DNA of 7,268 nucleotides, taken from NCBI GenBank assembly GCA_944393305.1, contig CALXZS010000067.1, positions 1 to 7,268 on the forward strand. The letters run 5' to 3'. The notes under the pieces were generated by a model. That model made no database searches, was not told where the DNA came from, and saw only the letters and a program-made list of their open reading frames with translations. This document shows, in pieces, positions 1-5,327 of the stretch (the first letter of the stretch is position 1; each line of letters begins with the position of its first letter). A program made the translations under genes and the position numbers. This DNA comes from an uncultured Clostridia bacterium. Its GTDB lineage: Bacteria > Bacillota > Clostridia > TANB77 > CAG-508.

Positions 1-74
1 GGTATTTCATCAGATATTTTTACAAAACCGAATCCTTTTTCATGTCCTAAAAATTTTCCTTGTAATATTTCCAT
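1..74 (-). CDS. rnr: Ribonuclease R, N-terminal fragment (runs off left edge)
   Basis: Only 24 complete codons are visible. They read MEILQGKFLGHEKGFGFV and then KISDEIP, which matches the start of the first OB/cold-shock domain of RNase R (family pattern G-K-x3-x-H-x-KGFGFV). RNase R is a cytoplasmic processive 3'-5' exoribonuclease that degrades structured RNA; the catalytic RNB domain lies outside the window. In Bacillota rnr commonly follows secG, which is the arrangement here. The ATG is preceded by AGGAG at 80-84 with 5-nt spacing, so I chose it. The same frame is open upstream to about position 312, and the residues just before the ATG (KIFIGEK) resemble the linker that precedes this domain in B. 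subtilis RNase R. The usual N-terminal winged-helix segment of some 60 residues is not present, because an inverted-repeat element occupies that place. The gene identity is fairly safe; the start and intactness are uncertain. Confidence 0.7.
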   Translation of the reverse strand, partial: MEILQGKFLGHEKGFGFVKISDEI

Positions 75-106
75 TTTTTCTCCTATAAATATTTTTGCTT
101 TTTTGA

Positions 107-136
107 ATAGTAAAAATTGATTTTTATATTCTGCAA
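107..136 (-). promoter_or_regulatory. Possible promoter for rnr
   Basis: On the minus strand TTGCAG (131-136) and TACTAT (107-112) are separated by 18 nt and lie just upstream of the rnr ribosome binding site. This fits a weak sigma-A promoter and would favour the ATG at 74 as start. The stretch is AT-rich, so a chance match is quite possible. rnr does need its own promoter, because a terminator closes secG upstream. Confidence 0.3.
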
Positions 137-147
137 TGCTTTTATTG

Positions 148-329
148 TTACAATTCACAGCTTTAATTTTATTATTAGCTTTAATATATGTTCTTGAGCA
201 TTTCAAGTGAGCGTAGGCGACGTAGGAGCGGAGCGTAACGTGCGAGCGCTGAGCGAAGCGAACCGCGAAGTGAAATGAGAAAGAATGTATATTAAAGTTT
301 AAGTAAATTATTTAAACTGTAAATTGTAA
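148..329. mobile_element. MITE-like inverted-repeat element with GC-rich core
   Basis: The left arm (148-205, read on plus) begins TTACAATTCACAG. The right arm (271-329, read on minus) begins TTACAATTTACAG. Both then carry an AT-rich stretch of 18-19 nt, CTTTAATATA, and finally CATTTCA next to the core. In the inner 27 nt of each arm I count 22 matches. The core (206-270) has about 42 G or C in 65 bases and is built from variants of GAGCG and GCGAAG. The sequence TTTTATT lies outside both ends in the same orientation (140-146 and 332-338) and could be a 7-bp target duplication, though this is weak in AT-rich DNA. No transposase gene is inside, so it would be non-autonomous. It fills most of the 306-bp gap between secG and rnr. 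Alternatives are a structured RNA or an old extragenic repeat family. Confidence 0.5.
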
Positions 330-337
330 GATTTTAT
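288..337 (-). repeat. Outer arm repeat, copy beside secG
   Basis: This 50-bp stretch matches 2069-2118 with about four mismatches, in the same orientation. It includes the right arm of the inverted-repeat element and about 8 extra bases. Read on the minus strand it would encode IKSYNLQFK and a stop, parallel to the end of the KAP NTPase gene. An in-frame TGA lies just before it, so it is not a gene end in its own right. Confidence 0.7.
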
Positions 338-342
338 TCAAT

Positions 343-374
343 AAAAAAGGAAGATACAAATAAGTGCATCTTCC
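343..374 (-). terminator. Intrinsic terminator after secG
   Basis: On the minus strand GGAAGATGCA and TGTATCTTCC form a 10-bp stem (one G-T pair) with a 6-nt loop, followed by TTTTTT. It starts 6 nt after the secG stop. It should end the secG transcript and separate it from rnr. Confidence 0.92.
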
Positions 375-380
375 GAATTT

Positions 381-632
381 TTATAACAAATATATTATTC
401 CTAATACGATAGAAAGTATTGCGAATAAAACTCCTAGAATAATTGTATTTTTTTGTATTCTACCACTTTTTGTTCTAGTTTTGTTTTTTTCAAAATACTT
501 ATTTGCCCTTGGATTTTCTGCTACGTCTTCCATCGAATTTCTATCTTCTTTATTTTGTAACACTGTTACTAAAATTAAAGCTACACATACTATTAAATAT
601 ACTACTATTAAAATGTTCTTTGCTATTTCCAT
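381..632 (-). CDS. secG: SecG, preprotein translocase subunit
   Basis: The 83-residue product has two hydrophobic helices, about residues 6-25 and 62-82. A polar, charged linker containing the VTVLQ segment after helix 1 joins them, which is the SecG layout. SecG sits in the cytoplasmic membrane with SecY and SecE and assists SecA-driven protein export. The length (family usually 70-90 in Bacillota) fits. The linker is rich in Lys, Asn, Arg and Glu and lacks the Gly/Ser-rich stretch seen in many SecG proteins. The ATG is preceded by AAAGGAG with 8-nt spacing to the start codon. The gene has its own promoter at 666-694 and its own terminator at 343-374, so it appears monocistronic. The position directly before rnr supports the call, because secG-rnr is a common Bacillota order. 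Confidence 0.92.
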   Translation of the reverse strand: MEIAKNILIVVYLIVCVALILVTVLQNKEDRNSMEDVAENPRANKYFEKNKTRTKSGRIQKNTIILGVLFAILSIVLGIIYLL

Positions 633-665
633 TATTGTCTCTCCTTTGATAATTTAACATATATT

Positions 666-694
666 ATATTATCATATTATTTTACAAAAATCAA
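666..694 (-). promoter_or_regulatory. Sigma-A promoter of secG
   Basis: TTGATT (689-694) and TAATAT (666-671) on the minus strand are separated by exactly 17 nt. The likely transcription start is about 30 nt before the secG start codon, just ahead of the AAAGGAG site. Confidence 0.75.
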
Positions 695-710
695 GAGGTA
701 TAGTTTATTT

Positions 711-754
711 TAATAAAAAGCCTGAATATTAGTACCACTGTTCCAATATTCAGG
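711..754 (-). terminator. Intrinsic terminator after the 56-aa gene, possibly bidirectional
   Basis: CCTGAATATT and AATATTCAGG (721-730 and 745-754) pair perfectly over 10 bp around a 14-nt loop. On the minus strand the stem is followed by C and TTTTT, and on the plus strand by TTTTT. It lies 11 nt after the stop of the small gene and would also catch read-through from mnmA. Confidence 0.85.
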
Positions 755-765
755 TTTTTGGGATT

Positions 766-936
766 TTAAAATTCTTCCTCGTGCAACTCGTTAGGTTCAC
801 GATCTCCATTCGAGAAGTCACTTTCGTTATTACGTACGTAATAATCTGCGTATCTTGCCCTTCTCGCTTCTCTTAGTGCCTCCAGGATAGCTCTCTCTTC
901 TTGGGTGATGGGACCAAAACCTCCCTCGAAGTCCAT
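766..936 (-). CDS. Small acidic protein of unknown function (56 aa)
   Basis: I do not recognise this protein. It begins MDFEGGFGPITQEERAILEA, continues with an Ala/Arg/Glu-rich, probably helical stretch (about residues 12-35), and ends in a polar acidic tail with Glu-Glu-Glu-Phe. There is no signal peptide, membrane segment or cysteine. An upstream in-frame TTG at 954 would add six residues, but it lies before the AGGAG (945-949); the ATG at 936 has that site at 8-nt spacing, so I chose it. A near-consensus promoter and a hairpin terminator frame it tightly, which supports a real and possibly well-expressed gene. Its GC content is about 46% (78 of 171 bases), well above its AT-rich neighbours, with C-ending codons and CG dinucleotides they avoid. 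This suggests acquisition from elsewhere or selection for high expression. Confidence 0.75.
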   Translation of the reverse strand: MDFEGGFGPITQEERAILEALREARRARYADYYVRNNESDFSNGDREPNELHEEEF

Positions 937-965
937 GTGCAACGCTCCTTTCAAGGATTTTCTTC

Positions 966-994
966 ATTGTATCAATTTATTTATAATTCGTCAA
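966..994 (-). promoter_or_regulatory. Strong sigma-A promoter of the 56-aa gene
   Basis: TTGACG (989-994) and TACAAT (966-971) on the minus strand are separated by 17 nt, one mismatch from consensus in each box. It lies between the mnmA stop and the small gene. The predicted leader is only about 20-25 nt. Confidence 0.85.
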
Positions 995-1000
995 GTATTT

Positions 1001-2038
1001 TTAAGCAATAATACCTCCTCCCAAAACAACATCATCTATATATACTACTAATGATTGTCCTGGTGTTATTGCTCTTTGCTTTTCATCAAATTTTACTTCT
1101 ATTTTATTATCTTTAAAAAACATTATTGCATCCGCTTCTTTTGGAGAATATCTTATTTTAGCTTTAATTTTTATATTATTAATTTCTATTCCAAGTAAAT
1201 TATTAAAGTTTTCTACTATAACTGTATCTGAATATAATTCGCTTTCTTCTCCAACTATAAGCTCATTTCTTTTTTTATTAAATCCTATTACATATAAAGG
1301 TACTGGATTGGATATTCCTAAGCCTTTTCTTTGACCTATTGTATATTTATAAATTCCTGTATGTTTACCTAAAATCTTTCCTTCTTTATTAACTATATTT
1401 CCTTCCACAGGTTTAAATCCTTGTTTTTCTTCCAAAAATTTTGCATAATCATTGTCTGGAATAAAACATATATCTTCACTATCTGGTTTATTCGCTACTT
1501 CTAGTCCATTTTCTAATGCTATTTTTCTAATCTCATCTTTTGTTTGAAATTTTCCTAGTGGAAATATAATTTTATCTAATATTTCTGGATTAATACCATA
1601 TAAAACATAACTTTGGTCTTTATTTATTGATTTTGATTTCTTTAATACAACTTTATTATATTTTTCATCAAATTCAGTTAGAGCATAATGTCCAGTTGCT
1701 AAGTATTCACAATTTAATTCTTTTGCTTTTTCATACATCACTCCAAATTTTAAGTATTTATTACATTCAATACATGGATTTGGAGTTTTACATTCTTTAT
1801 ACTGACATACAAAGTTTGAAATTACTTTTTGATTGAAAATTTCTTTATAATCACAGTAGTGGTGCTCTATTCCTAATTTTTCGCATACTTTTTTAGCGTC
1901 TTTGCAAAAGTCCTCATTATTTTCATTATGTAAATTCATTGTAATGCCTACAACTTCATAACCTTCTTTTTGAAGTAAAATAGCAGATACACTGCTATCT
2001 ACTCCTCCACTCATTCCTAACAAAACTCGTTTACTCAT
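1001..2038 (-). CDS. mnmA: MnmA, tRNA-specific 2-thiouridylase
   Basis: MnmA activates U34 of the Lys, Glu and Gln tRNAs with ATP and inserts sulfur to give the 2-thio part of mnm5s2U. It acts in the cytoplasm and receives sulfur from a cysteine desulfurase relay. The 345-residue product shows the PP-loop GMSGGVDSS (residues 8-16) and the ATGHYA motif (114-119). The two catalytic cysteines are C92 in the NPCIECNK context and C191 in SEDICFIPD, equivalent to Cys102 and Cys199 of E. coli MnmA. The C-terminal part contains YTIGQRKGLGI, typical of the family, and ends in GGGIIA. The length is slightly below the usual 355-370. The ATG has GGAG at 2044-2047 with 5-nt spacing. It lies 50 nt after the KAP gene and is probably co-transcribed with it; no terminator is visible between mnmA and the next promoter. 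Confidence 0.96.
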   Translation of the reverse strand: MSKRVLLGMSGGVDSSVSAILLQKEGYEVVGITMNLHNENNEDFCKDAKKVCEKLGIEHHYCDYKEIFNQKVISNFVCQYKECKTPNPCIECNKYLKFGVMYEKAKELNCEYLATGHYALTEFDEKYNKVVLKKSKSINKDQSYVLYGINPEILDKIIFPLGKFQTKDEIRKIALENGLEVANKPDSEDICFIPDNDYAKFLEEKQGFKPVEGNIVNKEGKILGKHTGIYKYTIGQRKGLGISNPVPLYVIGFNKKRNELIVGEESELYSDTVIVENFNNLLGIEINNIKIKAKIRYSPKEADAIMFFKDNKIEVKFDEKQRAITPGQSLVVYIDDVVLGGGIIA

Positions 2039-2068
2039 AACTACTCCATTTCATATTAGAATTAAATA

Positions 2069-2118
2069 TATATTAAAGTTTAAGCAAATTATTTAATCTG
2101 TGAATTGTAAGTTTTTAT
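2069..2118 (-). repeat. Solo copy of the element arm overlapping the KAP gene stop
   Basis: This copy matches 288-337 with about four mismatches. It also matches the left arm at 148-190 in inverted orientation, sharing TTACAATTCACAG exactly and CTTTAATATAT. It supplies the last nine codons of the KAP NTPase gene, its TAA, and 20 nt of the spacer before mnmA. The GC-rich core and the second arm are absent here, so it is a single arm, perhaps a remnant of a larger element. Confidence 0.7.
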
Positions 2119-4041
2119 TATTTCCCCAAGTGCATCTGAAAAATCTTCTAACATAACTATTTTTATGCTAGGTAATTTGTCATTCACATAATCATCAACA
2201 ACTTGTTTTAGTTTATATATATTATTTAATTCTGGTATTAATATTTTTGCATTTTTATTTGCTCTATCTACCAATTTTTCTTTTATTGTTACTATGTCTT
2301 CATTGCTTGCACAAGATATTCTTTGGAATATTTGGTATGGATCACAATATAAAAATATAGGTACATCCATACATTCTTTATCAAATAAATCATAGAATTT
2401 TTCCATTTTCATTGGTATGTTTTTGAATACAGTATCTGCCTTTGTTCTAAACATTTTATCTTTAAGTTGCTCATTTAAGTCTCTAAATCTATTTAGTATT
2501 TCTTGCATATCTGGCACATTTCCATCTATTGATAATCCAGCTAATTCTTCTTCTGCATTTTCACAATAATCTGATGTTATTGATGATATATTCATTCCAT
2601 TTAAGAAAACACTATTTATTGTTTGCATATCATATTTTATTAGACCTTTTTTTACAAAATATACAAAATAAGTATATATTTTGACAACATCTATTAATTT
2701 TATTTCGCCTTTTTTTACTGATTCTATTACATCTTCTACTACTTTTGGAAATTGGTCATCTGAAATTTTCCAATATTCCTCTGTAAGAAGTCTTTTATAC
2801 CCTGGTAATTTATCTGTATCTACTGTATTAATTATATCTTCCATATCTTTCTTAAAAGTTTTCATGTCAAATATTCTAGTTCTTACGTACATTTCTATAA
2901 ATTTGAAAAATCTATATTCTGTTTTAAAATTATAATAATAGTTATTATCAAATTCTTTTATATAAAATTGTCTATTGTCCATAAAAACTCTTGAAGAAAC
3001 TACTAATGATTTATAATCTTCATTACTTTGAATATTTATAAATTTGTCCTTAGTGATTTTTCCTGCTTTTATTTCAAATGATATTGCAATTGTAAATATA
3101 AGCATTGTTTGAAGTATTCTATTATTTGTATTAGGATATGATTTATTTACCATATAAAATATTTTTTTGAAATCATTTAATGCATGTTTTAAAATTCTTA
3201 AATTTCTTGTTCCACTTTTTATAAATGTTGAAACTATCAAATTCGTATTTTCTCGTAAAAACCTTATAAGCTCACTATCTGTTTCATATCTCATTAAAAG
3301 ACCATTTATTATATACGTAAATTCTGGTGCATATTCAAAAGTTTCGCCAATTAGTTTTTCTTTTATTCTTTCATAATCATTTGCTTTATCAAAAACATCT
3401 TCTATTGTATCTTCTATTTTTTCAACCATTGGCTTATCTGTTGTAAGTAGTTTATCTTCTTTATCTAGCAAATATGTTGCAATAAATGTTTTCATTTCAA
3501 GATTGCTACTTTTTAATTTTGTTGATAATTCTTTTTCATTACAAATTATTATTGTTTTTATATGGTCATGTTCAACAAAATTGTTTATATAACCTAATAT
3601 ATCTATAACATCTACATTTGCTCTTTCCAAATCATCAAAGCACAAAACTTTATCATCTGTTGAAAAGAAATTTTCATAATCTATTTTATCTCCATTTTGT
3701 GTAACGCCAAAGAAATTAGCCATATCTAGTCCAGTTTTTGCATATTCTGGTATAAATGTTTGACCATTACTATTCATATATTTTTTCAAATTTTTATCCA
3801 TAAGTTGTGTTGTTTCTATAAATATTTTTTTACTTATTTCTTCTAAATTTGAAATTCCATATAAAGACATATAAATTGTTGTAAGTTTTTTACCATTTAC
3901 GGTCATATTTTCTATTCTATTTCTAATTTTATGGTTCCAAAAGTATGTTTTTCCGCTTCCCCATTCACCATTTATCATAATAGCATAGTCTGTATAATCT
4001 GACCTAATATAGTCTAATATGCTTTCAACTAAATCATCCAT
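2089..4041 (-). CDS. KAP-family P-loop NTPase, function unknown
   Basis: The 650-residue protein has a Walker A motif GEWGSGKT (25-32) and a Walker B motif VLCFDDLER (132-140). The segments TTIYMSLYGISNLEEI (54-69) and IIICNEKEL (164-172) are also characteristic of KAP-type (Kidins220/ARMS, PifA) STAND-related ATPases. An Arg-rich GTRNLR (277-282) may contact nucleotide. The remaining 350 or so residues look helical, and I recognise no effector domain. No convincing membrane span is present, so it is probably cytosolic. Some KAP proteins act against phages (PifA of plasmid F), but nothing here proves that role. The ATG has AAGGA 4 nt upstream, lies 18 nt after comFC and is in the same frame as comFC. 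The last nine residues come from a repeat shared with the secG-rnr gap. The NTPase family is fairly sure; the role is open. Confidence 0.85.
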   Translation of the reverse strand: MDDLVESILDYIRSDYTDYAIMINGEWGSGKTYFWNHKIRNRIENMTVNGKKLTTIYMSLYGISNLEEISKKIFIETTQLMDKNLKKYMNSNGQTFIPEYAKTGLDMANFFGVTQNGDKIDYENFFSTDDKVLCFDDLERANVDVIDILGYINNFVEHDHIKTIIICNEKELSTKLKSSNLEMKTFIATYLLDKEDKLLTTDKPMVEKIEDTIEDVFDKANDYERIKEKLIGETFEYAPEFTYIINGLLMRYETDSELIRFLRENTNLIVSTFIKSGTRNLRILKHALNDFKKIFYMVNKSYPNTNNRILQTMLIFTIAISFEIKAGKITKDKFINIQSNEDYKSLVVSSRVFMDNRQFYIKEFDNNYYYNFKTEYRFFKFIEMYVRTRIFDMKTFKKDMEDIINTVDTDKLPGYKRLLTEEYWKISDDQFPKVVEDVIESVKKGEIKLIDVVKIYTYFVYFVKKGLIKYDMQTINSVFLNGMNISSITSDYCENAEEELAGLSIDGNVPDMQEILNRFRDLNEQLKDKMFRTKADTVFKNIPMKMEKFYDLFDKECMDVPIFLYCDPYQIFQRISCASNEDIVTIKEKLVDRANKNAKILIPELNNIYKLKQVVDDYVNDKLPSIKIVMLEDFSDALGEIIKTYNSQIK

Positions 4042-4059
4042 TCTTTCCTTCTCCCTTTC

Positions 4060-4722
4060 TTACGGTAAAATATTGGTTGAAAATTTTTCAACTTTTACCT
4101 CCATATAATCTTTTGCAATTATAAGCACTCCTATTTTATTTGTCACTCTACTAATTGTTTTTATACATTCATTTACTGTACTTCCTGTTGTATAAATATC
4201 ATCAAATATAAGCACTCTTTTTCCTTTTATTTTTTCTATATTTTTTATCTCATATATTCCCTTAACATCTTTTATTCTATCACTTAAACTTTTTACACTT
4301 TGTGGTTTTGTATTTTTATTTTTTATCAAGCAATTTGTTTCTATTCTACCCAACTTTTTTGCTATTAATTCCACTTGATTATATCCTCTTTCTAATTTTC
4401 TTTTTCTATGCAAAGGAACTGGGATAATTATATCATAGTTTTTTAAAAATCTAAATAATTTTTTATTTTTTAACATAATTTTCACAAATGTGTCTGCTAA
4501 ATAACTTTTATCTCCAAATTTATATTTTATTAATAGTTCTCTGATTATTCCGCCATATCTATATAAATAAAATATATTTATTCCATCTTTTCTTTCTATT
4601 AAATTTATTTTATATTTTTCTATTTTCTCCTCACAACTATTACATAAAACCGTACCAATTTTTCCGCATACTCCACATCTTGGAGGGAAAAATAAATCGA
4701 GGGCATTTTTTGTAAAATTCAT
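4060..4722 (-). CDS. comFC: ComFC-like phosphoribosyltransferase-fold protein
   Basis: ComFC proteins are needed for uptake of single-stranded DNA during natural transformation in several bacteria, and occur widely in species not known to be competent. The 220-residue product begins with a zinc finger (C16, C19, C27, C30). It then has the family signature IIPVPLHRKRKLERGYNQ (99-116) and the phosphoribosyltransferase loop VLIFDDIYTTGST (170-182). A TTG at 4746 would add eight residues, but the ATG at 4722 has AAAAGGAGT with 5-nt spacing from GGAG and gives the normal FFPPRCxxC start, so I chose it. It follows the HTH gene by 28 nt. An eight-codon ATG reading frame (4724-4750) overlaps the stop of that gene and ends within the ribosome binding region. 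No comFA lies beside it. Confidence 0.93.
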   Translation of the reverse strand: MNFTKNALDLFFPPRCGVCGKIGTVLCNSCEEKIEKYKINLIERKDGINIFYLYRYGGIIRELLIKYKFGDKSYLADTFVKIMLKNKKLFRFLKNYDIIIPVPLHRKRKLERGYNQVELIAKKLGRIETNCLIKNKNTKPQSVKSLSDRIKDVKGIYEIKNIEKIKGKRVLIFDDIYTTGSTVNECIKTISRVTNKIGVLIIAKDYMEVKVEKFSTNILP

Positions 4723-4750
4723 TTTTACTCCTTTTCTTGCCCCCAAAACA

Positions 4751-5314
4751 TTATCTATCTAAATTTAATTTTCTTGTTCCTAATACTCTTATTACAAAAC
4801 TTTCTGTCACACCTGCTTGCATAGCTATTTCACTATTTGACATTCCTTTTTGCTTTCTACATTTCCTTACTGCCTCTGCTTTTTGCTCTATTTTTAAACT
4901 TTCTAATTGCTTTTCTAAACTTTTCTTTAATGATTCACTACTTGTACTTTTTATAGCCGAATTTATTACCCTTTCGCTTTTTAATGGTTCTCCTAAAATA
5001 TAATATACTTCTGCCAGTTGTCCTGCTTTACCATTATTAATAGTTCTTTCAATTATACTTAATGCTCCTTTTGCAGAAATTTTTCTTTTTTCCATTTCTG
5101 ATTTAACTTTTATATATATGAAAGGTCTTTTTTTTAGCCTTTCCCTTTGTAATTGCCTTTTTTGTTTTTCGTCTAAGCTGTCTATAACTGCAAATACCTC
5201 ATATGGCTCAATACCAAATCTATTAGCTAATTGCATTGGAAAATTATATAAAAGTAATTCAAGTATTGTTTTTCTGCTTTTTTCTTTGGTTTCAAAATTT
5301 TTTTCATCTTTCAT
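4751..5314 (-). CDS. Helix-turn-helix protein of unknown function (187 aa)
   Basis: I do not recognise this protein by name. Residues 148-180 contain a probable helix-turn-helix: GMSNSEIAMQAG, then a turn, then VTESFVIRVLG. The N-terminal part (16-45, ILELLLYNFPMQLANRFGI) may be a second small helical DNA-binding unit. The middle (48-85 and 123-155) is very rich in Lys, Arg, Glu and Gln and probably forms long helices. No enzyme motif, signal peptide or membrane segment is seen. The ribosome binding site AAGAGGT (5321-5327) touches the recD2 stop at 5328-5330, with 6-nt spacing to the ATG, so translation is probably coupled to recD2. Placement between recD2 and comFC suggests a DNA-related job, such as a regulator or accessory factor, but this is inference from position. 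Confidence 0.85.
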   Translation of the reverse strand: MKDEKNFETKEKSRKTILELLLYNFPMQLANRFGIEPYEVFAVIDSLDEKQKRQLQRERLKKRPFIYIKVKSEMEKRKISAKGALSIIERTINNGKAGQLAEVYYILGEPLKSERVINSAIKSTSSESLKKSLEKQLESLKIEQKAEAVRKCRKQKGMSNSEIAMQAGVTESFVIRVLGTRKLNLDR

Positions 5315-5327
5315 ATCAATACCTCTT

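Noticed and set aside
206..270. GC-rich core as a CRISPR array or tRNA
   Set aside because: There are no regular repeat-spacer units and no cloverleaf or conserved tRNA bases; the short GAGCG-like motifs are irregularly spaced.
288..337. Remnant of a second KAP-type gene
   Set aside because: The similarity covers only the last nine codons and the following spacer, an in-frame TGA lies just before, and the inverted left arm carries the same sequence, so a DNA repeat explains it better.
364..657. Plus-strand open frame of 97 codons with hydrophobic stretches
   Set aside because: It is the antisense shadow of secG, has no ribosome binding site, and runs through the secG terminator and promoter region. 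Other plus-strand frames opposite mnmA, the KAP gene, comFC and recD2 are likewise shadows driven by low GC.
937..954. TTG start adding six residues to the small acidic protein
   Set aside because: The ribosome binding site AGGAG lies inside this extension and is correctly spaced only for the ATG at 936.
2039..2088. Promoter for mnmA in the gap after the KAP gene
   Set aside because: The AT-rich repeat contains several TATAAT-like stretches and TTGCTT, but no pair with clearly better spacing than chance; co-transcription with the upstream genes is simpler.
4723..4746. TTG start giving ComFC eight extra residues
   Set aside because: The ATG at 4722 has a strong ribosome binding site at proper spacing and matches the usual family N-terminus; the extra residues are encoded by the leader.
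2089..5314. The HTH, ComFC and KAP genes as one multi-gene defence system
   Set aside because: ComFC is a clear housekeeping/competence protein and the HTH gene is coupled to recD2; no nuclease, toxin, reverse transcriptase or other effector is present, so a joint system is not supported.
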